Below, one piece after another: positions 28,989-36,786 of a stretch of DNA of 64,000 nt; positions within the stretch are counted from its first letter, which is position 1; every line of letters starts with the position of its first letter. Source of the stretch: Rhodopseudomonas sp. BAL398 (GTDB taxonomy: Bacteria; Pseudomonadota; Alphaproteobacteria; Rhizobiales; Xanthobacteraceae). The translations under genes were made by a program, and so were the position numbers. Location: positions 4,914,501 to 4,978,500 of the forward strand of contig NZ_CP133111.1 of the NCBI RefSeq assembly GCF_033001325.1, in the 5' to 3' direction. The notes beneath the pieces are model-generated. The model did not search any database and was not told the origin of the DNA. It worked only from the letters and a program-made list of their open reading frames with translations.

Positions 28989-29372
28989 GGCGCCACTCCC
29001 TTGGGCGACCGTCTAGCCGGCCGCATATTGTTTTGATCTTATGTTTTGAAGGTCGAAACTAAGTACTCAAACGTGAACATTCTGGGCTGCACAGCAGATC
29101 AGCGCGGCAATGCTAACATAACTTCTGCCGCTGTGAAGCTTGCCGCGCTGCTCCAGCCGGTCGCCATGATCAAGCGTCGGGACAACCGGCAGGGAACTCT
29201 CGACATTGCTCCACGTTGTGCCTTGCAACGAAGATTGTTGCGGCGCGCGCGTGCGCTGCGAGGACCGGGTTTGCAGCAAGGGACCGCAACTACGCGCTTG
29301 CGCGTCAGTTGTTGTCGACTTATCTTTCAATTGAGTGCGGCGACAGCACCGCAACCAACCGGGAGGACGAAA
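28989..29372 (+). other. Divergent intergenic region upstream of pqqA
   Basis: About 380 bases separate the dehydrogenase-like gene (minus) from pqqA (plus). It has no convincing gene and must hold both promoters. I could not assign a -35/-10 pair or operator with confidence. The pqqA ribosome binding site GGGAGG is at 29361-29366. Confidence 0.4.
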
Positions 29373-29453
29373 ATGGCTTGGAAAACTCCGAGGATCGTCG
29401 AAGTGTCCGTGGGAATGGAAATCAACATGTATGCTTGCGCGACCCGCAAGTAA
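29373..29453 (+). CDS. pqqA: PqqA, PQQ precursor peptide
   Basis: This 26-residue peptide is the substrate from which pyrroloquinoline quinone is built. The invariant Glu16 and Tyr20, spaced E-x3-Y, are present; PqqE cross-links them and PqqB and PqqC process the product. GGGAGG lies six bases before the ATG. It is the first gene of the pqq operon and is followed by a stem-loop that may set the high pqqA-to-pqqB message ratio. Confidence 0.95.
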   Translation: MAWKTPRIVEVSVGMEINMYACATRK

Positions 29454-29456
29454 CAA

Positions 29457-29488
29457 TCGGCCACGCCCTGTGCGGGCGGGTCGGCCGA
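29457..29488 (+). promoter_or_regulatory. Stem-loop between pqqA and pqqB
   Basis: TCGGCC (29457-29462) pairs with GGCCGA (29483-29488), and CGCCC (29464-29468) pairs with GGGCG (29474-29478), around a five-base loop. It starts three bases after the pqqA stop. A leaky terminator or 3' stabiliser here would favour the substrate peptide over the enzymes; this is an inference. Confidence 0.5.
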
Positions 29489-29556
29489 GAGCTTAGGCTG
29501 TCCCGTTCTGTTCAGGTCGATATGTTGATGCGTCGAGACTTCCCGGGAGACGAGTG

Positions 29557-30483
29557 ATGTTGCACGCCGTCATTCTGGGGGCCGGCGCGGGTGGCGGCGT
29601 GCCGCAATGGAATTGCGGTTGCCCGGTCTGCCAGGAGGCACGCAGCGGCGTTGCGCATCTGATGCGCTCGCAGGCGTCGATTGCGGTCAGCGCCGACAAT
29701 GAACACTGGTTTTTGATCAACGCCTCGCCGGATCTGCGCCAGCAATTGAATGCGACGCCGCAGTTGCATCCGAAGGTGGGGCATCTGCGACACAGCCCGG
29801 TCTGCGGCGTGATCCTGACCAATGGCGAGATCGATGCCGTCGCGGGGCTGTTGTCGATGCGCGAAGGCTCGCCATTTGCGATCTACGCCCATCCCAAGGT
29901 TCTGGCGATCCTGAAATCCAACAGCATCTTCAACGTGCTCGGTGACAGAGTGCGGCGTGAGCCGATCGCGATCGATCGGCCATTCGAGCCGGCGCTGCAG
30001 GACGGTACGCCGTCGGGTCTGGAGATCACGCCGTTCGCGGTCGCGGGGAAGGGCGCCTGGTATCTGGAGGGTCAGGCGCATCCGGGTGGTACCGACGACG
30101 CGGGCGATACGCTCGGATTGCGCATCAGCGACAAGGCGACCGGCAAGCATCTATATTTCGTCGCGGCCTGCGCGGAGGTGACGGACGACCTCAAGGCGCG
30201 CCTCGCCGGCGCACCATTGGTGTTGTTCGACGGTACGGTGTGGCGCGACGACGAATTGATCGCCGCCGGCCTCGGCCACAAGACCGGCCAGGCGATGGGA
30301 CACATCGCGATGTCGGGAGACAATGGCGCCATCGCCGCATTGGCCGATCTCGGCATCGGCCAGAAGATCTTTCTGCATATCAACAATTCCAACCGGGTGT
30401 TACTGTCCGGGTCGACGGAATTTCAGATCGCCGAGCGCGCGGGATGGCAAATTCCGGTCGACGGGCTGGAGGTCATAGTATGA
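29557..30483 (+). CDS. pqqB: PqqB, metallo-beta-lactamase-fold PQQ biosynthesis protein
   Basis: PqqB acts on the cross-linked Glu-Tyr dipeptide, hydroxylating the tyrosine ring before PqqC. The 308-residue product starts LHAVILGAGAGGGVPQWNC and contains the Cys pair CGCPVC that binds structural zinc, both PqqB signatures. ATG 29557 is preceded by GGGAGA (29545-29550). The stop overlaps the pqqC start. It has no signal peptide and acts in the cytoplasm. Confidence 0.95.
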   Translation: MLHAVILGAGAGGGVPQWNCGCPVCQEARSGVAHLMRSQASIAVSADNEHWFLINASPDLRQQLNATPQLHPKVGHLRHSPVCGVILTNGEIDAVAGLLSMREGSPFAIYAHPKVLAILKSNSIFNVLGDRVRREPIAIDRPFEPALQDGTPSGLEITPFAVAGKGAWYLEGQAHPGGTDDAGDTLGLRISDKATGKHLYFVAACAEVTDDLKARLAGAPLVLFDGTVWRDDELIAAGLGHKTGQAMGHIAMSGDNGAIAALADLGIGQKIFLHINNSNRVLLSGSTEFQIAERAGWQIPVDGLEVIV

Positions 30484-31244
30484 ATGCGATGACAGCCTTT
30501 TCCCTTGCCGGGGCCGCGCCCCTGCAATCCGCCGCCGACCTCGAAGCGGCGCTGCGCCAGATCGGCGCGACGCGCTATCATAATCTGCATCCGTTTCACC
30601 GCCTGCTGCATGGCGGCAAGCTGAACAAGGGGCAGGTGCAGGCCTGGGCGCTCAATCGCTATTATTATCAGAGCTCGATTCCGATCAAGGACGCGGTGGT
30701 GATCTCGCGGTTTCGCGATCGCGCCACCCGGGTCGAATGGCGGCACCGGATCGAGGATCATGACGGCGATCTCGGCGCCGAGGGCGGCATCGAGCGCTGG
30801 CTCAAGCTGACCGATGGGCTCGGCCTCGACAGCGCCTATGTGCAATCCACCGAGGGCATTCTTCCGGCGACCAGGTTCGCGGTGGATGCCTATGTGCATT
30901 TCGTCCGCGACAAGACCCCGCTCGAGGCGATCGCCTCGTCGCTGACCGAGCTGTTCGCGCCGAACCTGCACGAGGAGCGGATCGCCGGCATGCTGGCGCA
31001 TTACGACTTCGTCAATCCCGACATCATGAGTTATTTCAGTCGCCGGCTGACGCAGGCACCGCGCGACGCCAATTTCGCGCTCGACTACGTCAAGCAACAT
31101 GCCACTACCCCGGCGGAGCGCGAGGCAGTGTGCAATGCGCTGATCTTCAAGACCAACGTGCTGTGGGCGCAGCTCGACGCGCTGCATCACGCCTATGTGG
31201 AGGGCTTCGTGCCGCCCGGCGCCTTCGTGCCGGCGGCGAGTTGA
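30480..31244 (+). CDS. pqqC: PqqC, pyrroloquinoline-quinone synthase
   Basis: PqqC is the cofactorless oxidase that closes the ring and carries out the final eight-electron oxidation to PQQ. The 254-residue, all-helical TENA/THI-4-like protein shows the family segments YHxLHPFHRLLHGG, WALNRYYYQ, RIEDHDG and FAPNLHEERI, which hold active-site residues. Its ATG overlaps the pqqB stop as ATGA. Length matches characterised PqqC. Confidence 0.95.
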   Translation: MNAMTAFSLAGAAPLQSAADLEAALRQIGATRYHNLHPFHRLLHGGKLNKGQVQAWALNRYYYQSSIPIKDAVVISRFRDRATRVEWRHRIEDHDGDLGAEGGIERWLKLTDGLGLDSAYVQSTEGILPATRFAVDAYVHFVRDKTPLEAIASSLTELFAPNLHEERIAGMLAHYDFVNPDIMSYFSRRLTQAPRDANFALDYVKQHATTPAEREAVCNALIFKTNVLWAQLDALHHAYVEGFVPPGAFVPAAS

Positions 31245-31254
31245 AGGTCGGCCG

Positions 31255-31569
31255 ATGACGTTGCGAAGCCGCCATATCAGCGTCAGCGAGATCAGCCGCC
31301 CGATATTGCCGCGGCATGCGAAACTGCGCTTCGACGAGACGCGGCAGCGCTGGGTGGTGTTGGCGCCGGAGCGCGTGCTCGCGCCCGATAATATCGCGGT
31401 TGAAATCCTGCAGCTGTGCGACGGCGTTCGCTCGGTGGCGCAGATCATCGATCAGCTGGCGGCCAAATATGTGGCGCCACGCGAGCTGATCGGCGCCGAC
31501 GTCATCGCCATGCTGCAGGATCTCGGCGACAAGGGGTTTCTGACCGAAGCACGGGAGCCGGCACCATGA
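31255..31569 (+). CDS. pqqD: PqqD, peptide chaperone
   Basis: PqqD binds PqqA and presents it to the radical-SAM enzyme PqqE. The 104-residue product has the PqqD (RRE) fold signatures: RHAKLRFDETR, strand VLLAPE-like 'WVVLAPER', and EILQLCDG followed by helices. ATG 31255 lies 10 bases after the pqqC stop; the stop overlaps the pqqE start. The frame extends upstream inside pqqC but that part is not expected to be translated. Confidence 0.93.
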   Translation: MTLRSRHISVSEISRPILPRHAKLRFDETRQRWVVLAPERVLAPDNIAVEILQLCDGVRSVAQIIDQLAAKYVAPRELIGADVIAMLQDLGDKGFLTEAREPAP

Positions 31570-32777
31570 GCCCGACACTGCGCGATCCGCCGCCCGCAAC
31601 CGCCGATCCGTCGGATGGCGTCGCCATCCTGGAGCAGGGCAGATCGGTCGCCGAGACTTTTGGCATCCCGCTGGCGGTGCTGGCCGAACTGACGCATCGC
31701 TGTCCGCTGCAATGTCCCTATTGCTCCAATCCGCTTGAGTTGGAGCGCAGCCGCGCTGAACTGAGCACTGAGGAATGGAAGAAGGTACTCAGCGAGCTCG
31801 CCGACATCGGCGTGCTGCAGATCCACTTTTCCGGCGGCGAGCCGGCCGCGCGCAACGATCTGGTCGAGTTGGTGCAGCACGCCAGCGACGTCGGGCTTTA
31901 CTCCAACCTGATCACCTCCGCGGTGCTGCTGACCCGCGAGCGGCTGAAGGCACTGGCCGATGCCGGCCTGTGCCATATCCAGATCAGCTTTCAAGGCAGC
32001 GAGGCCGGCGTGGCCGATCGCGTGGCCGGGCTGGACAAGGCGCATGACAAGAAACTGGAGGTCGCGCGCTGGAGCCGCGAACTGGATCTGCCATTGACCG
32101 TCAATGCGGTGATGCATCGGCAGAATCTGCATCAGCTTGCCGACATCATCGAGATGGCGGTGGCGCTCGACGCCGACCGGCTCGAAGTGGCCAATGTGCA
32201 ATATTACGGCTGGGCGCTGAAGAACCGCGCCGCGCTGATGCCGACGCTGGCGCAGATCGACGACGCGACCCGGATGGTCGAAGCGGCGCAAGCGCGGCTG
32301 AAGGGTGTTCTCACCATCGACTATGTGGTGCCGGATTATTACGCGTTGCGGCCGAAGAAATGCATGGGCGGCTGGGGCCGGCAGTTTTTCAATATTTCGC
32401 CGACCGGCAAGATTCTGCCGTGCCACGCTGCCGAGACCATCACCGGGCTGGAATTCGAATCGGTGCGCAGCAATCACTCGATCGCCTGGATCTGGCAAAA
32501 TTCGCGAGCGTTGAATCGTTATCGCGGCACCGGATGGATGAAAGAGCCTTGCGCAAGCTGTGCCTATAAGGAGATCGATTTCGGCGGCTGCCGCTGCCAG
32601 GCCTTCGCGCTGACCGGCGACGCCGGCAACACCGACCCGGCCTGCACGCTGTCGCCGATGCACGAGGACGTTTTCAAGATTGCCGAACGCGAGGCCGGCG
32701 GCGAGAGCACGCGCTTCATCTACCGTAATTTCAGCGGCGGCAGCCTCGAGCCGGACGATGGCGCGACGGGTACCTAG
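31566..32777 (+). CDS. pqqE: PqqE, radical-SAM PQQ precursor cross-linking enzyme
   Basis: PqqE forms the carbon-carbon bond between Glu and Tyr of PqqA. The 403-residue protein has the radical-SAM cluster motif C46-x3-C50-x2-C53 in THRCPLQCPYC, the SAM-binding segment FSGGEP, and a SPASM-type C-terminal domain with many cysteines (KKCMGGWG, PCHAAE, CASCAYKEIDFGGCRCQA) for auxiliary clusters. The start overlaps the pqqD stop (ATGA). It ends the operon; no pqqF protease gene is nearby. Confidence 0.95.
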   Translation: MSPTLRDPPPATADPSDGVAILEQGRSVAETFGIPLAVLAELTHRCPLQCPYCSNPLELERSRAELSTEEWKKVLSELADIGVLQIHFSGGEPAARNDLVELVQHASDVGLYSNLITSAVLLTRERLKALADAGLCHIQISFQGSEAGVADRVAGLDKAHDKKLEVARWSRELDLPLTVNAVMHRQNLHQLADIIEMAVALDADRLEVANVQYYGWALKNRAALMPTLAQIDDATRMVEAAQARLKGVLTIDYVVPDYYALRPKKCMGGWGRQFFNISPTGKILPCHAAETITGLEFESVRSNHSIAWIWQNSRALNRYRGTGWMKEPCASCAYKEIDFGGCRCQAFALTGDAGNTDPACTLSPMHEDVFKIAEREAGGESTRFIYRNFSGGSLEPDDGATGT

Positions 32778-32779
32778 CG

Positions 32780-32791
32780 GCTGATATCAGC
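32780..32791. terminator. Short perfect palindrome after pqqE
   Basis: GCTGATATCAGC lies three bases after the pqqE stop. It is short and has no T-run, so a terminator role is uncertain. Confidence 0.2.
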
Positions 32792-32920
32792 ACTCCATGC
32801 GACGCCGTTGCGCGATTATTCAGTTGGTAACGATGTAAGGCATTCGGTAGATGTCCGAGATGTCCTCGATTGGCCACCGTGTTAGACTTGGAAACAAATC
32901 TAACTCAGGGAGCGATCGAG

Positions 32921-33661
32921 ATGTGCGTCGTATGCGGAGATAATAATCACGACGAGCGGATGAGTTCGTCACGTCGCTCGATCCTGCAATTCGCCGCCGC
33001 ATCGGCGGTCGGGCTGGCGTTGAGCGCGCCCGCCAGCGCCAAGGACGCGAAGGCGCCGCCGAAGCCGCAAAACGTCGTCTCGCCCGAAGAGTCGATGGAG
33101 CTGCTGCTGAAAGGCAATGAGCGTTACGTCAAAGGCAAATCGAAGCTGCACGATTTCAAGCACGAACGCGAGGCCCTGGTCTCGGGCCAAAATCCCTATG
33201 CCAGCGTTCTCAGCTGCGCGGATTCGCGGATCGCGCCGGAATATGCCTTCGACAGCGGCCGGGGTGATCTGTTCGTCTGCCGGGTCGCGGGAAATTTCGC
33301 CAATGACGACACCGTCGCCAGCCTGGAATATTCCGTGGCCGTGCTCAACACGCCGCTGATTCTGGTGCTGGGTCACGACCGCTGCGGCGCCGTCGACGCG
33401 ACCATCAAATCACTCAAGGACGGCACGACGCTGCCCGGACATCTGCCGTCGCTGGTAACGGCGATCGCCCCAGCGGTGAAAGCGGCGGCGCAACAGCCCG
33501 GCGACGCGCTCAACAATGCGATCCGGCAGAATGTGCGCGACAATGTCGCCAAGCTGAAGGCGGCGGGGCCGATTCTCAGCGCCGCGGTCGAGGCCGGCAA
33601 AGTCAAAGTGGTCGGCGGCATCTATCGGCTGACCGACGGTCGGGTTGAAATGCTCTCTTGA
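32921..33661 (+). CDS. Exported beta-carbonic anhydrase
   Basis: This 246-residue protein interconverts CO2 and bicarbonate. The zinc site of beta-class enzymes is complete: Cys99-x-Asp101-x-Arg103 in SCADSR and His152-x2-Cys155 in GHDRCGAV. A twin-arginine signal (SSSRRSILQ, hydrophobic core, ASA cleavage near residue 40) predicts export. ATG 32921 follows CAGGGAG and adds a 13-residue leader with a CxxC (MCVVC); ATG 32960 directly before the Tat signal is the alternative. Export and Calvin genes in the same window suggest a role in inorganic carbon handling or periplasmic pH. Confidence 0.9.
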   Translation: MCVVCGDNNHDERMSSSRRSILQFAAASAVGLALSAPASAKDAKAPPKPQNVVSPEESMELLLKGNERYVKGKSKLHDFKHEREALVSGQNPYASVLSCADSRIAPEYAFDSGRGDLFVCRVAGNFANDDTVASLEYSVAVLNTPLILVLGHDRCGAVDATIKSLKDGTTLPGHLPSLVTAIAPAVKAAAQQPGDALNNAIRQNVRDNVAKLKAAGPILSAAVEAGKVKVVGGIYRLTDGRVEMLS

Positions 33662-33706
33662 GCGCCTGACTCAAAGACCGATCAATCGTAACAGGCGTTC
33701 AACTTC

Positions 33707-33813
33707 GTCATTGCGAGGAGCTGTTGCGACGAAGCAATCCAGTCTGTGCCTGGCACTCCTGGATTGCTTCGCGGTCGGACGGCGCTGCGCGCCGGCCTCG
33801 GCTCGCAATGACG
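33707..33813. repeat. Extragenic palindromic repeat, family B (copy 2)
   Basis: It begins GTCATTGCGAGGAG and ends CTCGCAATGACGG, with inner arms GAAGCAATCCAG / CTGGATTGCTTC as at 27411-27518. It lies in the convergent gap between the carbonic anhydrase and YccF-like genes. Confidence 0.85.
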
Positions 33814-33888
33814 GAATTGGCTCGATCCCATGAGTTTCTTGTCAGTCCGCCCCGAAACCAGACACCTTCCGCCCAAATCGATGGCCGA

Positions 33889-34293
33889 TTATGCAGGCAC
33901 GATGATCTTGCCGATCGGCCACAGTGCCAGGCCGGCGAGTTTGACATGCGCCCAGGCAAAGGGGATGCCGACAATGGTGACGGCGAGCACGACCGCCGTC
34001 ACGATATGGCCGATCGCCAGCCACCATCCCGCCAGCACGAACCAGATGATGTTGCCGATCACGCCGAGCGGGCCGGTGCCGATATCTTCCTGCCCCGTAT
34101 AGAAGTCGCGCGCCACCGCCTTCTGGCCGAACGGAAACAGGGTGTAGGCGGCGATATTGAAGGCGGCTTTCGCCCAGGGCAGGCCGACGATCGTGATCGC
34201 CATGATGATCGCGGCGATCACCCAGCCAGCGGCCATCCACAGCCCGCCTAACAGGACCCAGAGAATATTGAGCAGCAAGGAGACCGGGGACAT
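33889..34293 (-). CDS. YccF-domain inner-membrane protein
   Basis: This 134-residue protein is two tandem YccF domains, each with two hydrophobic segments and the repeated pattern NILWVLLGG / NIIWFVLAG followed by TIVGLPWA / TIVGIPFA. The internal duplication is visible. Its function is unknown in the family. It stands alone on the minus strand. Confidence 0.85.
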   Translation of the reverse strand: MSPVSLLLNILWVLLGGLWMAAGWVIAAIIMAITIVGLPWAKAAFNIAAYTLFPFGQKAVARDFYTGQEDIGTGPLGVIGNIIWFVLAGWWLAIGHIVTAVVLAVTIVGIPFAWAHVKLAGLALWPIGKIIVPA

Positions 34294-34484
34294 GGCTTCA
34301 CGTCTTTCCTATTGGGCGCTTTGAGCAGGTTATCAGGGCGTTCAGGCGGACCGGAACACGTTGTCGACGTTTGCCGGCGATCCTTGTTCCATCACGCCCA
34401 GCTCGGCCTTGCATTGCCGCGGCCGACGGCTGTTCTTATAGTCCGATGAGAATTGAGCAAACTGATGAGCAGGGCGACGGCGCA

Positions 34485-34691
34485 ATGACCTATGACGAGC
34501 TGGTTGAGCAGGCGATCGCCGCCAACGACGTCCAGACGCTCTTTAAATATATCTATGGCTACCCCTGCATGTGCAAGAAAATAAAGGGCGAGCCGATGTG
34601 CGTCTGCAAGATGCAGGAAAAGGCCGCACGCGAAAAGATCGTCCCGCTGGCGTTGTTCAAGGACCGCATTCAACGGGTCGACCAGCGCTAG
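34485..34691 (+). CDS. Small cysteine-pair protein, function unknown
   Basis: This 68-residue protein contains two closely spaced Cys pairs, C-x-C (CMC) and C-x-C (CVC), nine residues apart, in a Lys-rich central segment. That arrangement could bind a metal ion. The start could be ATG 34485 or ATG 34446 (81 residues); neither has a strong ribosome binding site. I do not recognise a named family. Confidence 0.55.
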   Translation: MTYDELVEQAIAANDVQTLFKYIYGYPCMCKKIKGEPMCVCKMQEKAAREKIVPLALFKDRIQRVDQR

Positions 34692-34822
34692 GCGGAAGGC
34701 GGCGGTTTTACACCGAAGGTCCGTCATCGACTTGTTGGAATCGTCAAATTGCCGCGATGCCGGCGAATTGCAGCCAAACCTGTTGGACATACCGGCAGCA
34801 AATAGCCGGAAGGGACCGACGC

Positions 34823-35092
34823 TTGACCTACAAGATTTCAGCGGCGCGCGAGAATGAGAAGATGGAGAGCGAGCGGGCCAGCTCGCTGATCGCTATTGCC
34901 AAGGCGCGAATCTGGGCCAGCGAGGGATGGCTTGTGGTGATCACCGACGAGGCCGGACGCGAGTTCATTCCGGCTCAGTTCGATGAGCTGTCGCCATTCA
35001 GGCGGCCCGCCCCGGTGGATAAAAGCCCAGAGCTGACTGCCGAAGACGAATCAACATCGGATGAAGCTGGCGACGTCAGAGTCCTGTCGTAG
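34823..35092 (+). CDS. Small hypothetical protein, TTG start
   Basis: This 89-residue protein begins with TTG, seven bases after GGAAGGGA (34808-34815). It has an N-terminal amphipathic helix, a strand-rich core (ARIWASEGWLVVITDEAG) and an acidic tail. The sense strand reads well and codon use fits neighbours. Its end overlaps the end of the convergent cupin gene by 42 bases. No family recognised. Confidence 0.55.
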   Translation: MTYKISAARENEKMESERASSLIAIAKARIWASEGWLVVITDEAGREFIPAQFDELSPFRRPAPVDKSPELTAEDESTSDEAGDVRVLS

Positions 35093-35560
35093 CGCGGCAA
35101 GGTCTTCCTCGCCGGGCAATTGCGGCCGGTCGCGCTCGGCATTGACGAGGCACAGAAAACCCAGCATGTCGCCGGCATTGGCGCGGAATTGATGCCAAGT
35201 CAGCGGCGGGATGAACACCAGATCGCCGACCGCGACATCGCCGATGTGGCGTCCGACTAGGCATTGGCCGCGGCCGCGATGGATCATCACCGCATGGACG
35301 TGGTCGTGGCGTTCCAGTGTCGAATAGCCGTCCTTGGCGACTTCGAAATAGCGCCATTCGCAGGCGAGCCGCGGATCGGCGAACAGCACCTGCCGCGTCA
35401 CCGCGCGGAACGGCGCGGCATCGTCCTGCTTATAGGCCATCACGTCGACGCCGTGCCAGCGGCCGGGACCCGCTGCCGTGCGGATGCCGGGCTGCTGATG
35501 TTGCACCGTGGGCGCGACCTGCGCTGCCGCCCTGTCGGCTGTCGCCTCATCCATTGCCAT
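35051..35560 (-). CDS. Cupin, probable 1-methylthioxylulose-5-phosphate sulfurylase
   Basis: This 169-residue single-domain cupin has both metal-site motifs: the first with H85 and H87 (ERHDHVH) and the second with H123 (PPLTWHQF). In Rhodospirillum rubrum a cupin encoded with a RuBisCO-like protein removes methanethiol from 1-methylthioxylulose 5-phosphate to give deoxyxylulose 5-phosphate. Here the gene starts inside the 3' end of the RuBisCO-like gene (14-base overlap). ATG 35560 has AGAGGTGG six bases upstream; ATG 35554 is an alternative. The function is inferred from this coupling. Confidence 0.75.
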   Translation of the reverse strand: MAMDEATADRAAAQVAPTVQHQQPGIRTAAGPGRWHGVDVMAYKQDDAAPFRAVTRQVLFADPRLACEWRYFEVAKDGYSTLERHDHVHAVMIHRGRGQCLVGRHIGDVAVGDLVFIPPLTWHQFRANAGDMLGFLCLVNAERDRPQLPGEEDLAALRQDSDVASFIRC

Positions 35561-36653
35561 GCGCGGCCACCTCTTTGACAAATCGCGCCGCTTCCTCGGT
35601 GAGCCGCTCGCGCGCGGCAAGCAGGGCGCCGCCGATCAGCAGCATCATGTCCTGACCATAAAATTGTAGCAGCTCGGTGACACGGTCAACAGCAATGCCG
35701 CCGGCGGGCATCGGCGCGCAGGGTTTCACCGCGTGCCACGGGTCGCGCGCGGCGCCGGCCAGCGCCAAACAGGTCTCGGGCGTGTAAGCGAAACGGCCGC
35801 CGAAATTGGGAAACACGGTGGCGTCGGCGCCAAACAGCCGGAACAGGCGGCCGAGCAGCAGCGGCGGCGCGATTCGCGCCACGCCGGACAGCGCCGGATG
35901 CGCCACCACCGCCAGCCCGGCGGCCTCCCGAACGATGGCGTGAAAATTCGACAGGCCGACGATCATCGGCGCCACCAGCACCGCCTCGATGGCCTCGGCC
36001 CGGACTATGTCGAGCTGTCGGCGCATGTCGTCGAGCGTGCCGGACAGGTTGGGCGCATAGATCGCGTGCCGCCCGGTCACCGCATTGGCGTCGCGTACCG
36101 CGCGGCCGATCGCGACCGCGCGCGCCGCGAACGGGCTGTAGGCCTGGTCGGCGAGGCCGTGGTCGTCCTTGATCAGATCGACGCCGCCCAATGCCAGCCG
36201 CTGCGCGATGCCGGCCAGCGCCTCGGGCGCCAGCCCCTGTGGCTTCAGCGCCGACGCCGTCAGCGCCCGGTGCCGCGCGCCGGTCAATGCGCGGATTCCG
36301 GCGAGGCCAAGCCGCGGGCCGCCAAAGGCGCGCAGATAGGTCTCGGGCAGCTCGACATCGGCCAGCACCACGTCCTGTTGGATCGAGCTGTTGCCGAACA
36401 GCATGTTGATCAATTGGCCGGGGTCGGGGGGCGCGGTGGCCGGCGCCAGCCCGATCCGGACCGCATAGCGGCCGGTGGCCAGTTCGGTGATGGTCTCGAC
36501 CCGCCCGACGATGGAGTCGAGCAGCGCGGGATCGGGCACCGCCGCCAGCGGGCATTCCACGCTTTGTTCGAGGGCGAGGCCCTTGGCGCGCTCCGTGATC
36601 TGCAAGGCGTCGCTCTCGACATGGTAGGTCGCGACAATGCGTTGGGAAGACAT
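35547..36653 (-). CDS. RuBisCO-like protein (form IV), probable methylthioribulose-1-phosphate isomerase
   Basis: This 368-residue RuBisCO superfamily protein is about 90 residues shorter than form II. It keeps the active-site Lys137 (ALKPQG), the metal-site lysine in IKDDHG (Lys162-His165) and His252, but the loop-6 segment reads NFGGRFAYT with no lysine, so it should not carboxylate ribulose bisphosphate. The IKDDHG motif and partner cupin match the Rhodospirillum rubrum enzyme that isomerises 5-methylthioribulose 1-phosphate to 1-methylthioxylulose 5-phosphate. ATG 36653 gives the family N-terminus; upstream frame is not typical protein. Confidence 0.87.
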   Translation of the reverse strand: MSSQRIVATYHVESDALQITERAKGLALEQSVECPLAAVPDPALLDSIVGRVETITELATGRYAVRIGLAPATAPPDPGQLINMLFGNSSIQQDVVLADVELPETYLRAFGGPRLGLAGIRALTGARHRALTASALKPQGLAPEALAGIAQRLALGGVDLIKDDHGLADQAYSPFAARAVAIGRAVRDANAVTGRHAIYAPNLSGTLDDMRRQLDIVRAEAIEAVLVAPMIVGLSNFHAIVREAAGLAVVAHPALSGVARIAPPLLLGRLFRLFGADATVFPNFGGRFAYTPETCLALAGAARDPWHAVKPCAPMPAGGIAVDRVTELLQFYGQDMMLLIGGALLAARERLTEEAARFVKEVAAHGNG

Positions 36654-36786
36654 CGGCGGCTTCGTCCGTCTTCGCGGCTGCGCAACGCCGGTCGATCCGC
36701 CGGCCCATCTCACTAGCACAAGCGGGCACAACAGGCCTATGACGCGCTTGCGCGACGATGGTCTGCGCCGTCGCGCGAGGCCATCG

